A DNA stretch of 64,000 nt from Gaiellasilicea sp037720595 (GTDB taxonomy: Bacteria; Actinomycetota; Thermoleophilia; Gaiellales; Gaiellaceae): assembly GCA_037720595.1 (NCBI GenBank), contig JBBJLW010000017.1, forward strand, positions 8,032 to 72,031. Reading direction: 5' to 3'. The position numbers and the translations under genes are program-made. Shown in pieces: positions 42,188 to 51,251 of the stretch. Under the pieces are notes generated by a model. It did no database searches. It was given only the letters and a program-made list of their open reading frames with translations, and was not told the origin of the DNA. The first letter of the stretch is position 1; every line of letters begins with the position of its first letter.

Positions 42188-43357
42188 TTACCTGGAGAGC
42201 CTGGCGGCGACGCTCTCCGCTGCCGTCGTGCCCGGCTGGAAGCTGCCGTTGCGGACTGCTGCGGCGATCTGCTCGTAGGCGTCGCGGAAGGGGATTCCCT
42301 GGGCGACGAGTGCTTCGGCGGCGTCGGTGGCGAGGAGATGGGGATCGGTCGTGGCGGCCGCGAGCTGGTCTCGGTCGAACTTGAGGTCGGCGAGCAGGAT
42401 GGTGAGCGCGGCGAGGGCGCCGGCGATGTCTTTGCGGGCGGCGAAGACGGGCGCCTTGTCTTCTTGGAGGTCGCGGTTGTAGGCGAGCGGGAGCGCTTTG
42501 ACGGTCGCGAGCAGGCCTGTGAGGCGTCCGATTGCGGTGCCGGCTTTGCCGCGGACGAGCTCGGCGACGTCGGGGTTCAGTTTGTGCGGCATCATCGAGG
42601 AGCCGGTGGCGGCGGTCTGGGGGAGGTGGGCGAAGCCGAACTCGGTCGTGACCCAGAGCACGAGTTCCTCGGCGATCCGGGAGAGGTGGACGAAGAGCAT
42701 GGTTGCGGCGTAGAGGTAGTCGAGCGCGAAGTCGCGGTCGGTGACGGCGTCGAGCGAGTTCGGGATCTGGTCGTCGGGGGGTGGGATCGGCAGGGTTGTC
42801 CCGGCGAGCGCTCCGGAGCCGAGCGGGCTGCCGGCGGGCGGCTCGAAGCGGGTGTGGTCGCGCTCGAGCATGGCTGCCCAGGCGCGGAGGTGGTGCCCGA
42901 GCGTGATTGGTTGGGCGCGCTGGAGGTGGGTGTAGCCGGGCATCAGCGTCGTGTCTTCGGCGGCTGCGCGCTCGTGTAGGAGCGCGGAGAGAAGCTCGAT
43001 CGCCGCCCGTGCCTCCGCGCAGGCGTCGGCGACGTAGAGTCGGAGCGCCGCCGCGACCTGGTCGTTGCGGGAGCGGCCGGCGTGGATCTTGCGGCCGACC
43101 TCGCCGAGGTGCCGCTCGATCGCCGAGTGGACGTCCTCGTCACTGTCGCCGACGACGACGCCGTCCTCGATCGACGTCAGCTTCTGTTCCACCTCGGCGA
43201 GCTCTTCCGTGGAGAGGATTCCGGCTGCCTGGAGCCGGGTCGCGTGCTCGATCGTCGCGGCACAGTCGTAGGGGAGGAGCTCGCGGTCGTCGGCGCGCAG
43301 GAACTCGGTCACCGCCGGATCGAGCCCCTCGGAGACCCGGGCCGACCAGAGACTCAT
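42188..43357 (-). CDS. argH: Argininosuccinate lyase (short form)
   Basis: Last enzyme of arginine synthesis, splitting argininosuccinate to arginine and fumarate. 'KIHAGRSRNDQVAAALRLY', 'LMPGYTHLQRAQPITLGHHL' and 'ATGSSMMPHKLNPDVAELVR' (fumarate-lyase signature) are clear. It is 389 residues, about 70 shorter than most, because the C-terminal region after 'GIPFRDAYEQIAAAV' is condensed. The signature reads Met-Pro-His-Lys-Leu-Asn-Pro where many ArgH have Met-Pro-Gln-Lys-Lys. The ATG overlaps the argG stop. Confidence 0.93.
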   Translation of the reverse strand: MSLWSARVSEGLDPAVTEFLRADDRELLPYDCAATIEHATRLQAAGILSTEELAEVEQKLTSIEDGVVVGDSDEDVHSAIERHLGEVGRKIHAGRSRNDQVAAALRLYVADACAEARAAIELLSALLHERAAAEDTTLMPGYTHLQRAQPITLGHHLRAWAAMLERDHTRFEPPAGSPLGSGALAGTTLPIPPPDDQIPNSLDAVTDRDFALDYLYAATMLFVHLSRIAEELVLWVTTEFGFAHLPQTAATGSSMMPHKLNPDVAELVRGKAGTAIGRLTGLLATVKALPLAYNRDLQEDKAPVFAARKDIAGALAALTILLADLKFDRDQLAAATTDPHLLATDAAEALVAQGIPFRDAYEQIAAAVRNGSFQPGTTAAESVAARLSR

Positions 43358-44556
43358 GCGGGCTGGTAGGCGCGGGCGCGTGCTGCGACGAGCTCCGACT
43401 CGAGCGAGGCGATCCGGATGAAACCCTCGGCGGCCTCGTGGGGGAAGCTCTCGCCGGCGCCGTAGGAGGCGAGTCGTTCGGCGTAGAGCATCGCGGGGGA
43501 GCGGCGGCCGGTCACGACCGCGGCGTTCGGGCGCAGCTCGACCCGCACCTCGCCCCTGACGAGTTCCTGGGTCGCGTCGACGAAGGCGTCGATCGCCTTC
43601 CGCACCGGGGCGTGCCACTGGCCCTCGTAGACGAGCTCGGTCCAGCGCTGCTCGAGCCCGTGCTTGAGGCGCGCCTCGTCCTTGGTCAGGACGACGTCTT
43701 CGAGCGCGCGATGGGCTTCGATCAGCACGATCGCGGCGGGCGCCTCGTAGACCTCGCGGCTCTTGATCCCGACGGCACGGTTCTCGATCATGTCGATCCG
43801 GCCGATCCCGTAGGCACCCGCGAGTGCGTTCAGCCGGCCGATCAGTTTCGCGAGCCCGAGCTCCTCGCCCTCGAGCGAGACCGGCACACCGGCCTCGAAG
43901 CCGAGCACGAGCTCGGCCGGTGCCGGAGCACTCGCAGGATCCGAGGTGAGCGCGTAGGGCTCCTCGGGCGGGGCCGCCCAGGGATCCTCGAGTACCCCGG
44001 CCTCGATCGCTCGCCCGAAGAGGTTCTCGTCGATCGAGAACGGGGAGGCGGCCGTGTGCGTGACCGGGATCCCGCGCGCAAGCGCGTAGGCGATCTCTTC
44101 CTCACGCGTCCAGATCCGGTCGCGGAGCGGCGCGATCACGCGCACACCGGGGTAGTGGGAGCGGAAGGCCAGCTCGAAGCGGAGCTGGTCGTTGCCCTTG
44201 CCGGTGCAGCCGTGGACGACCGCCTCGGCAGCGAGCTCGAGCGCGACCTCGGCGACCGCCTCGGCGATCACCGGCCGCGAGAGCGCCGAGACGAGCGGGT
44301 AGCGGCCCTCGTAGAGCGCATTGGACTTGATCGCCTGCGCGCACTGCTCCTCGGCGAACGCGTCCTTACGGTCGAGGAGCAGGACCTCGCCGGCGCCGGC
44401 CGCATAACCGCGGGCGATCGAGGCCTCGACGTCGAACTCCTGACCGACGTCGACGAGCACGGCGACCACACTCTCGAAGCCGTAGTCCTCCCTCAGCCAA
44501 GCGATCGCGCAACTCGTGTCGAGGCCACCCGAGTACGCCAGCACTGCTGTGCTCAT
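43354..44556 (-). CDS. argG: Argininosuccinate synthase
   Basis: 400 residues, the usual length. ATP-dependent joining of citrulline and aspartate. The PP-loop is 'LAYSGGLDTSCAIAWL', and 'VVHGCTGKGNDQLRFEL', 'EAGVLEDPWAAPPEEPYALT' and 'GIGRIDMIENRAVGIKSREV' are family signatures. It overlaps argR before it and argH after it by four bases, forming the argR-argG-argH operon. The argC/J/B/D/F genes are not in this window. Confidence 0.97.
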   Translation of the reverse strand: MSTAVLAYSGGLDTSCAIAWLREDYGFESVVAVLVDVGQEFDVEASIARGYAAGAGEVLLLDRKDAFAEEQCAQAIKSNALYEGRYPLVSALSRPVIAEAVAEVALELAAEAVVHGCTGKGNDQLRFELAFRSHYPGVRVIAPLRDRIWTREEEIAYALARGIPVTHTAASPFSIDENLFGRAIEAGVLEDPWAAPPEEPYALTSDPASAPAPAELVLGFEAGVPVSLEGEELGLAKLIGRLNALAGAYGIGRIDMIENRAVGIKSREVYEAPAAIVLIEAHRALEDVVLTKDEARLKHGLEQRWTELVYEGQWHAPVRKAIDAFVDATQELVRGEVRVELRPNAAVVTGRRSPAMLYAERLASYGAGESFPHEAAEGFIRIASLESELVAARARAYQPA

Positions 44557-45026
44557 GCAGCGCCCTCGAGCAGATGGCCTCGGATCTCGTCGGCGAGCGC
44601 GGCGGCGTTCCTGGCATCGCGGAGCGCGACGAAGATCGTATTGTCGCCGGCGATCGTGCCCGCGACCGAAGGCAGGGCCGCTTCGTCGAGTGCCTGTGCG
44701 AGCGCGCTCGCACAGCCGGACGGGGTGCGCAGGACGACGAGTGCGCCCGCCGCCTCGACCGAGAGCGCAAACCGGCGTATCGCAGAACCGATCCGAGGTG
44801 CACTTCCGTGGCCGACCGAGCCCGACGGCGCATACGCGAGCCCGCCGTCAGCCGTCCGCACCTTGACGAGACCCAGCTCGGCGATGTCGCGGGAGACGGT
44901 CGTCTGCACGACGTCGAAGCCGCCGATTCTCAGCGCCTCCGCGACTTCGGCCTGCGTCGAGAGATCCCGCGCGTGGACGAGCTCGAGGATGGCGGCATGG
45001 CGAAGGCGTCTCTGCATCTTATGCAC
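44553..45026 (-). CDS. argR: Arginine repressor ArgR
   Basis: 157-residue hexameric arginine sensor. The N-terminal winged helix ('ELVHARDLSTQAEVAEAL', 'GGFDVVQTTVSRDIAELGL') binds ARG boxes; the C-terminal domain has 'ALPSVAGTIAGDNTIFVALR', where Gly-Asp-Asn binds arginine. Two ATG codons nine bases apart are possible starts. The first lies in an ARG-box-like palindrome, so the gene is probably autoregulated together with argG and argH. Confidence 0.95.
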   Translation of the reverse strand: MHKMQRRLRHAAILELVHARDLSTQAEVAEALRIGGFDVVQTTVSRDIAELGLVKVRTADGGLAYAPSGSVGHGSAPRIGSAIRRFALSVEAAGALVVLRTPSGCASALAQALDEAALPSVAGTIAGDNTIFVALRDARNAAALADEIRGHLLEGAA

Positions 45027-45043
45027 AACTTAGCATGAAATGC
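45013..45043. promoter_or_regulatory. Tandem ARG-box-like palindromes at argR start
   Basis: TGCAT-CTT-ATGCA (45013-45025) and GCAT-GAA-ATGC (45033-45043) have centres 19 bases apart, about two helical turns, as expected for adjacent ArgR dimers. The first covers the argR start codons. Confidence 0.8.
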
Positions 45044-45224
45044 ACCTCGCTCAGCCGAAATGAGAGTGAGCCCGGGAGCGAAGCGATTCTTCGGGGGTCT
45101 GCGCGCGTCGGCGTCTGCTCCCGCGGATCCCGAGCTTGCGCCAACCAAAGAGTGCGGGTAACCGCATGGCGACGATCCCGGCGATCGGGGAGGGTAGGGT
45201 CGGATGATCGGCTAGGGAGGGCGC

Positions 45225-45968
45225 ATGGAGAATGGAAATACGGGGGCGGTCGTCGTCGCCGGCGACGTCACGCGTCGCTACGGCGAGGGGGACACGGCGG
45301 TCGACGCGCTCCGCGGCGTCTCGCTCGAGATCGCGCGCGGTCAGCTGACAGCGGTGATGGGTCCGTCCGGCTCGGGGAAGTCGACGCTGATGCACATCCT
45401 CGCCGGGCTGGACAAGCCCACCTCCGGTTCGGTCACGATCGCCGGCACCGAGATCACGAAGCTCAAGGACAGCGATCTGACGAAGTTGCGCCGCTCGCAC
45501 ATCGGCTTCGTCTTCCAGTTCTTCAACCTGCTCCCGATGCTGACGGCGGAAGAGAACATCGTTCTCCCGCTCGGGATCGCGGGCACGAAGGTCGAGCCGG
45601 GCTTCTTCAAGGATCTGATCGGGAAGGTCGGGCTCGGCGACCGCCTGACGCACCGGCCCTCGGAGCTCTCCGGCGGCCAGCAGCAGCGCGTCGCGATCGC
45701 GCGGGCGCTCGTCTCGCAGCCAACGGTGATGTTCGCCGACGAGCCGACCGGCAACCTCGACTCGCACACGAGCTCGGAGATCCTGGCCCTGATGCGCGAC
45801 TCCGTGGACAGCTACGGGCAGACCACGGTGATGGTCACGCACGAGGCGCGCGCCGCCGCGATCGCCGACCGCGTCCTCTTCCTCGCCGACGGGCTGATCG
45901 TCCGCGACCTGCCCCGCTCCAGCCAGGCTGAAGTGCTCGAGGCGATGAACGAGCTCGCGGCTGTATGA
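45225..45968 (+). CDS. ABC transporter ATPase (MacB/LolD type)
   Basis: 247 residues. Walker A 'VMGPSGSGKSTLMHILAG', Q-loop 'HIGFVFQFFNLLP', signature 'SELSGGQQQRVAIARAL', Walker B 'VMFADEPTGNLDS', switch His in 'MVTHEARAAA'. The ATG follows GGGAGG. Its stop overlaps the permease start (ATGA). The pair forms a type VII exporter or mechanotransmission complex; export of peptide, lipid or drug is possible but not shown. Confidence 0.95.
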   Translation: MENGNTGAVVVAGDVTRRYGEGDTAVDALRGVSLEIARGQLTAVMGPSGSGKSTLMHILAGLDKPTSGSVTIAGTEITKLKDSDLTKLRRSHIGFVFQFFNLLPMLTAEENIVLPLGIAGTKVEPGFFKDLIGKVGLGDRLTHRPSELSGGQQQRVAIARALVSQPTVMFADEPTGNLDSHTSSEILALMRDSVDSYGQTTVMVTHEARAAAIADRVLFLADGLIVRDLPRSSQAEVLEAMNELAAV

Positions 45969-48748
45969 CGAAGTTCGCGCTAAAGGGGCTGCTCGGCCGC
46001 AAGCTCCGCACGGCGCTGACGGCGATCGCGATCGTGCTCGGCGTCGCGATGGTGAGCGGCACGTACGTCCTTACAGACTCGATCGACCAGGCGTTCGACG
46101 CGATCTTCACGGACGTCCGCGAGGGCTCGAACGTCGTGATCAGCGGCAAGGCCGCCTTCGACCTCTCGGACGGGAGCGGCGCCAGCGCCCCGGCGTTCGA
46201 CGAGTCGCTGTTGGACGACGTGCGTGCGGTGGCCGGCGTGCAGGCCGCCGAGGGCAGCGTCGACAGCGAGACGGCGCAGCTGATCGGCGACGACGGCAAG
46301 GCGGTCGTCTACGGCGGTGCGCCGAACCTCGGCTTCAGCATCGCGAACGGCGACTCGCAGTTCAACCCGCTCACGCTCGTCGGTGGCGGGTGGCCCGGGT
46401 CGGGCGAGGTCGTCGTCGACGAGGCCACGGCAGAAAAGGAGGACTTCGCCGTCGGCGAGGAGATCGGCGTCCAGGCTGTCGGGCCCGTGGAACGGCTGCG
46501 TATCTCCGGGATCATCCGCTTCGGCTCGGCCTCGTCGCTCGGCGGCGCGACCCTCGCCGGCTTCGACCTGCCCACGGCGCAGCGCCTGTTCGACAAGGAA
46601 GGCTCACTCGACGAGATCGCGGTGGCCGCGCGGGCGGGTGTCACCGATCCTGAGCTGCTCGGCGAGATCCGCGAGATCCTGCCTGAGCGCACCCAGGTGG
46701 TCAGCGCCTCCGAGCAGGCCGCCGACGATGCGGCAGACACAAACGAGTTCATCACCTTCCTCCAGGGCTTCCTGCTCGCGTTCGCCGGGATCGCTCTCTT
46801 CGTCGGCAGCTTCGTGATCGCGAACTCGCTCTCGATCACGATCGCCCAGAGGACGCGCGAGTTCGCGACCGTGCGCACGCTCGGCGGCTCGCGCCGCCAA
46901 GTGCTGATCTCGATCGTGATCGAGGCGCTCGTGATTGGGGTGCTCGCGTCGGTTGCCGGGCTCTTCATCGGGCTCGGGCTCGCCAAGGGGCTCTTCAAGC
47001 TCTTCGACGCGGTCGGCTTCACGTTGCCGAACAACGGCCTCGTCTTCGAGACGCGCACGATCGTCGTATCGTTGCTGGTCGGGATCCTCGTGACGGTGCT
47101 CGCGAGCCTCCGCCCGGCGATCCGTGCAACCCGCGTGCCGCCGATCGCCGCCGTGCGGGAGGGAGCGACCCTGCCCGAGTCCCGTTTTGCGCGCTTTCGT
47201 ACCATCGGCTCGCTCGCGCTGACCGCGCTGGGGTTCGCTGCGCTCGGCTACGGCCTCTTCGGCGACGGGCTCGGAACGACGCAGCTGCTGACCTGGATGG
47301 GTCTCGGCGCCCTCTTGATCTTCGTCGGCGTCGCGCTCTTCGCGGCCCGGATCACGCGACCACTCGCAACCTTCGTGGCGCCGATCGGAACGTGGGCTGT
47401 GGTCGTTCTCTCGGCCCTCGTGTGGCCGTTCTTCACGCTGCCGTTCTGGCTCCTGCGCGTCGCGGCGTTCGGTCCGGGAAGCGCCGCGGGCCGCACGATT
47501 GTCGGCGTCCTGGGCGTGGCGCTGAATCCGCTCGTGGCGCTCGTCGTCCTGGTGATGTGGCTGCGCAGCGCCGTGAGCTCGTGGCAGCCCGAGTGGCCAA
47601 TCGACTTCCCCGGGATCGTTCCCGACTGGACGATGAACCGGGTCGGGAGCGAGAACACTCGCCGCAACCCGCAGCGCACCGCGTCCACGGCTGCGGCGCT
47701 GATGATCGGGCTCGCGCTCGTGACGCTCGTCGCGGTGCTCGCGGCCGGGATCACGACCACGTTCCGCAGCGCCGTCGACGACATCTTCACCTCCGACTAC
47801 GCGATCACGGCGCAGAACAACTTCTCCCCGATCCCGACGACCGCAGCCGAGGCGGCGGCGGAGGCGCCCGGGGTCGAGGCGATCGCGAGCGTTCGCACCG
47901 CAGAGGCGCGGATCTTCGACTCGAACGAGTTCGTAACCGCCGTCGAACCGGATGCGAGCGAGGTGCTGACGCTCGAGTGGGTCGAAGGCTCGCAGGCCGT
48001 GCTCGCCGAGCTCGGTCGGGACGGGGCTTTCGTCGACGACGACTACGCCGCCGACCACGACCTCGCCGTCGGCTCGCCGGTCACGATCCAGGTGCCGTCG
48101 GGAGAGAAGGTCGAGCTCGTCGTCAAGGGCATCTTCGAGCCACCGACGGGAGGCTCGCCTTTCGGCCACGTCACCTTCTCGAGCGCGCGCTTCGACGAGG
48201 AGTACGAGTCGCCGCGGAACCTCTACACCTTCGCGCAGATGAACGGGGACGTGACCGAGGCGAACACGGCTGCGCTCACCACTGTGCTCGCCGACTTCCC
48301 GAACGCGAAGGCGCAGACGCGCGACGAGTTCGTCGACAACCAGATCGCCGGCCTCTCGTCGATCCTGAACATCCTCTACGTGCTGCTCGCGCTCTCGGTC
48401 GTCGTCAGCCTCTTCGGGATCGTGAACACGCTCGTGCTGACGGTGTTCGAGCGGACGCGCGAGCTCGGGATGCTGCGGGCAATCGGGATGACGCGGCGGC
48501 AGGTGCGGCGGATGATCCGGCACGAGAGCGTGATCACGGCCCTCATCGGCGGTGTGCTTGGGATCCTGCTCGGGATCGTGCTCGGTGGCCTGCTCGTCGC
48601 CCGGGTCGAGTTCATCGAGTTCGCGCTGCCGACGGTGCAGCTGATCGTGTTTGCGGTCATGACCGTGATCGTCGGGATCCTCGCCGCGATCTTCCCGGCC
48701 CGCCGGGCGGCGAGGCTCGACCCGCTGAAGGCCCTCCAATACGAGTGA
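45965..48748 (+). CDS. FtsX/MacB-like ABC permease (two FtsX modules)
   Basis: 927 residues. An N-terminal helix precedes a periplasmic domain ('VAMVSGTYVLTDSIDQAFDA'). The first FtsX module (about 255-395) has 'ITIAQRTREFATVRTLGGSR' followed by a conserved 'VLASLRPAIRATRVPPIAAV' coupling end. Four further helices and a second periplasmic domain lead to the second FtsX module (about 790-920, 'TVFERTRELGMLRAIGMTRR'), ending 'FPARRAARLDPLKALQYE'. It is the membrane partner of the ATPase before it. The following EVE gene overlaps its stop. Confidence 0.93.
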   Translation: MTKFALKGLLGRKLRTALTAIAIVLGVAMVSGTYVLTDSIDQAFDAIFTDVREGSNVVISGKAAFDLSDGSGASAPAFDESLLDDVRAVAGVQAAEGSVDSETAQLIGDDGKAVVYGGAPNLGFSIANGDSQFNPLTLVGGGWPGSGEVVVDEATAEKEDFAVGEEIGVQAVGPVERLRISGIIRFGSASSLGGATLAGFDLPTAQRLFDKEGSLDEIAVAARAGVTDPELLGEIREILPERTQVVSASEQAADDAADTNEFITFLQGFLLAFAGIALFVGSFVIANSLSITIAQRTREFATVRTLGGSRRQVLISIVIEALVIGVLASVAGLFIGLGLAKGLFKLFDAVGFTLPNNGLVFETRTIVVSLLVGILVTVLASLRPAIRATRVPPIAAVREGATLPESRFARFRTIGSLALTALGFAALGYGLFGDGLGTTQLLTWMGLGALLIFVGVALFAARITRPLATFVAPIGTWAVVVLSALVWPFFTLPFWLLRVAAFGPGSAAGRTIVGVLGVALNPLVALVVLVMWLRSAVSSWQPEWPIDFPGIVPDWTMNRVGSENTRRNPQRTASTAAALMIGLALVTLVAVLAAGITTTFRSAVDDIFTSDYAITAQNNFSPIPTTAAEAAAEAPGVEAIASVRTAEARIFDSNEFVTAVEPDASEVLTLEWVEGSQAVLAELGRDGAFVDDDYAADHDLAVGSPVTIQVPSGEKVELVVKGIFEPPTGGSPFGHVTFSSARFDEEYESPRNLYTFAQMNGDVTEANTAALTTVLADFPNAKAQTRDEFVDNQIAGLSSILNILYVLLALSVVVSLFGIVNTLVLTVFERTRELGMLRAIGMTRRQVRRMIRHESVITALIGGVLGILLGIVLGGLLVARVEFIEFALPTVQLIVFAVMTVIVGILAAIFPARRAARLDPLKALQYE

Positions 48749-49170
48749 CCTACTGGCTCGGAGTCGTCTCTCGCGCGCACGTCAAGCGCGGAGTCGAGCA
48801 CGGGATCGCCCAGATCGGTCACGGGAAACGCGCCGGCCTCGACCGGATGCAGCCGGGGGACTGGCTGATCTACTACTCGCCACGCGAAAAGCTGGCGGCA
48901 GGAGTGCCTCTGCAGGCCTTCACGGCGATCGGCCGGATCGCCGACGGCGAGATCTGGCAGGCCGAGGTGGGCGAGTTCAGGCCGTGGCGTCGATGTGTCC
49001 GGTACGCGAGCGAGGTCGTCGACGTCCCGATCGGGCCACTCGTCGGCTCGCTCGATCTGACGGTCGAGCGGAACTGGGGAGTCAAGCTCCGCCGAGGCCT
49101 GCTCGAGCTCACCGAGCACGACTTCGACCTGATCCGGACCGCCATGGGCGTCGATCAGCCCGCGCTGTAG
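48745..49170 (+). CDS. EVE-domain protein
   Basis: 141 residues covering one EVE (PUA-like) domain, which binds modified bases in nucleic acids. 'TYWLGVVSRAHVKRGVEHG', 'GDWLIYYSPREKL' and 'FTAIGRIADGEIWQ' are the family's conserved strands. The GTG overlaps the stop of the FtsX-like permease (GTGA). No restriction or modification gene is beside it, so it may be a housekeeping RNA- or base-reading protein. Confidence 0.88.
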   Translation: MTYWLGVVSRAHVKRGVEHGIAQIGHGKRAGLDRMQPGDWLIYYSPREKLAAGVPLQAFTAIGRIADGEIWQAEVGEFRPWRRCVRYASEVVDVPIGPLVGSLDLTVERNWGVKLRRGLLELTEHDFDLIRTAMGVDQPAL

Positions 49171-49179
49171 GCTCGATCG

Positions 49180-50052
49180 ATGGGGGTCACGCTGTGCGAC
49201 GTCGGCCCGCGGGACGGGCTCCAGAACGAGCCTGAGACGCTGGCGGCGGCCGTGCGCGCGGAGCTCGTGCGGCGGCTGGCCGCGAGTGGGCTGCCGCGGA
49301 TCGAGGCGGCCAGCTTCGTCGACGCCGAGCGGGTGCCGCAGATGGCCGGCGCTGAGGAGGTCGTCGTGGCGGCGGGTCAGGTCGGCGCCGAGCTCTCCGG
49401 ACTTGTCTTGAACTCGCGCGGCTACGAGCGGTTGGCGGCGACGACGCTCGCCCGCGTCAACGTCACGTTTGCCGCCACGGAGAGCTTCAACCGGCGGAAC
49501 GGCAACGCCTCGCTGGCGGAGGCCATCGAGCGCGCGGAGCAGATCGTCGTCGAGTCGACTCTCCCAAGCACCGTCACGATCAGCTGCTCGTTCGGCTGTC
49601 CTTTCGAAGGCGAGGTCGATCCGGGTGTCGTCGCAGGGCTCGCCGAGCGTTTCGTCGCTGCCGGTGCCGGCGAGATCGTTCTCGCGGACACGATCGGAGT
49701 TGCGACGCCGGGGCCGGTGCGCCGGCTCGTCGCGAGCGCTCTGACCCTCGGCGCGCCCGTCGGAGGCCACTTCCACGACACGCGCCACACCGGGGTCGCC
49801 TGCGCCTGGGCCGCGTATGAGGCGGGCGCGACCGTGCTCGACGCCTCTGTGGGCGGACTCGGCGGTTGCCCGTTCGCGCCGCGGGCGACGGGCAACGTCG
49901 CGACCGAGGATCTCGTCTACCTACTGGAGCGTGAGGGCGTCGACACGGGTGTAGACCTCGACGCCCTGATCGGAGTGGCTCAGTGGCTCGAGGAGCTACT
50001 CGGCCGCGAGCTTCCCGGACGCGTCTATCGCGCCGGGACGTTCCCCGGCTGA
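49180..50052 (+). CDS. Hydroxymethylglutaryl-CoA lyase
   Basis: 290-residue TIM-barrel enzyme converting HMG-CoA to acetyl-CoA and acetoacetate in leucine breakdown. 'LCDVGPRDGLQNEPETL' holds the catalytic Arg-Asp, 'GGHFHDTRHTGVACAW' the metal His pair, and 'ASVGGLGGCPFAPRATGN' the active-site Cys loop. A related citramalyl- or other acyl-CoA lyase activity cannot be excluded. Its 3' end overlaps the convergent CoA-transferase by 28 bases. Confidence 0.9.
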   Translation: MGVTLCDVGPRDGLQNEPETLAAAVRAELVRRLAASGLPRIEAASFVDAERVPQMAGAEEVVVAAGQVGAELSGLVLNSRGYERLAATTLARVNVTFAATESFNRRNGNASLAEAIERAEQIVVESTLPSTVTISCSFGCPFEGEVDPGVVAGLAERFVAAGAGEIVLADTIGVATPGPVRRLVASALTLGAPVGGHFHDTRHTGVACAWAAYEAGATVLDASVGGLGGCPFAPRATGNVATEDLVYLLEREGVDTGVDLDALIGVAQWLEELLGRELPGRVYRAGTFPG

Positions 50053-51233
50053 TCCACGCGAACGACTCCGGCCTCGGCGAGCCGGTCGATCTCGGCCCGG
50101 TCGTAACCGGCCTCCGCGAGGATCTCGGCGGAGTGTTCGCCGAGGAGCGGCGGACTACTGCGGTGGAGGACGCGCTCGCCGTCGGCCGAGAACGGAGGCG
50201 CCACGATCGTTCGGCCGGCGAGCTCCTGGAGCATTCCAGTCGCGCGCGTCTGGTCGTGCGTTGCGACCTTGCCGACGTCGAGGACGGGCGAAGCGGGGAC
50301 TCCCGCGGCGCGCAGCCGCTCGAGCAGCTTCTCCGTCGAGTGCTCGGCGAGGCGCGGCCGGAGCAGCGAGACAAGCTCGTCGCGGTACTGGACACGAAGC
50401 GGATTCGAGCCGAAGCGCGCGTCGCTTGCGAGCTCCGGCGCGTCGAGAACCTCGCAGAGCGAGGCGAAGAGCCGGTCGTTCCCGGCGACGATCATCAGCT
50501 CGCCGTCGGCAGTGGGGAAGACCTCGTAGGGGGCGATCAGGGGGAACGCGGTGCCGTGCCGTCCGGGAGCCTCGGCACCGGCGAGAACGTCCGAAACCTG
50601 GTACGGCAGCAACGAGAGCGCGGTCTCGTAGAGCGAGAGGTCGAGCGTTCGACCGTTGCCCTCGTGGAGCGCGGAGACGATCGCGAGCGCCGCCCAGACT
50701 CCGGTGCCGATGTCGATCAATGAGACGCCGACACGCACGGGGGGTCGGTCGGCCTCGCCCGTCACGCTCATGATCCCGGCCGCCGCCTGCATCAGCGGGT
50801 CGTAGCCGGGCTCGGCCGAGAGCGGTCCGCGCCGACCGAAAGCGCCGCTCGTGCAGTAGACCAGCTTCGGGGTGCGGGCCCGCAGCTCGTCCGGCCCGAT
50901 CCCGAGTCGCTCGGCCGTGCCCGGTCGCAGGCTCTGTACGGCGACTTCCGAGCGCTCTGCCAGCCGCAGGAGCACCTGGCGGCCGCGCTCGTCCTTGAGA
51001 TCGAGGGCCAGCGAGCGCTTGCCGGCGTTGGCGGAGAAGAACATGACGCTGCCACCCTCGAAGAACCTCGGCCCCCAGTCGCGCGCCTCGTCGCCCCGGC
51101 CGGGATGCTCGACCTTGACCACGTCGGCGCCGAGAGCTGCCAGGATCTCGGTCGCGGTCGGTCCTGCGAGCGAGCTCGTCAGATCGAGCACCCGCACGCC
51201 CTCGAGGGGTAAAAACGGCACGACGCGCATCAT
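50025..51233 (-). CDS. Class III (CaiB/BaiF) CoA-transferase
   Basis: 402 residues. 'GVRVLDLTSSLAGPTATEIL', 'GADVVKVEHPGRGDEAR', 'KRSLALDLKDERGRQVLLRL' and 'GYDPLMQAAAGIMSVTGE' (catalytic Asp) are the family signature. It moves CoA between carboxylic acids such as succinate, oxalate or itaconate-type acids. Two adjacent ATGs are possible starts. It lies opposite the HMG-CoA lyase and divergent from the DedA gene. The acid pair used is unknown. Confidence 0.9.
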   Translation of the reverse strand: MMRVVPFLPLEGVRVLDLTSSLAGPTATEILAALGADVVKVEHPGRGDEARDWGPRFFEGGSVMFFSANAGKRSLALDLKDERGRQVLLRLAERSEVAVQSLRPGTAERLGIGPDELRARTPKLVYCTSGAFGRRGPLSAEPGYDPLMQAAAGIMSVTGEADRPPVRVGVSLIDIGTGVWAALAIVSALHEGNGRTLDLSLYETALSLLPYQVSDVLAGAEAPGRHGTAFPLIAPYEVFPTADGELMIVAGNDRLFASLCEVLDAPELASDARFGSNPLRVQYRDELVSLLRPRLAEHSTEKLLERLRAAGVPASPVLDVGKVATHDQTRATGMLQELAGRTIVAPPFSADGERVLHRSSPPLLGEHSAEILAEAGYDRAEIDRLAEAGVVRVDQPGNVPAR

Positions 51234-51251
51234 GGCTGGAAGGATGGGGCT

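Noticed and set aside
46604..48739. 711-codon open frame antisense to the FtsX-like permease
   Set aside because: Long antisense frames arise from the GC-rich codon pattern; the sequence is Glu/Arg/His-rich with no domain, while the plus strand encodes a clear permease.
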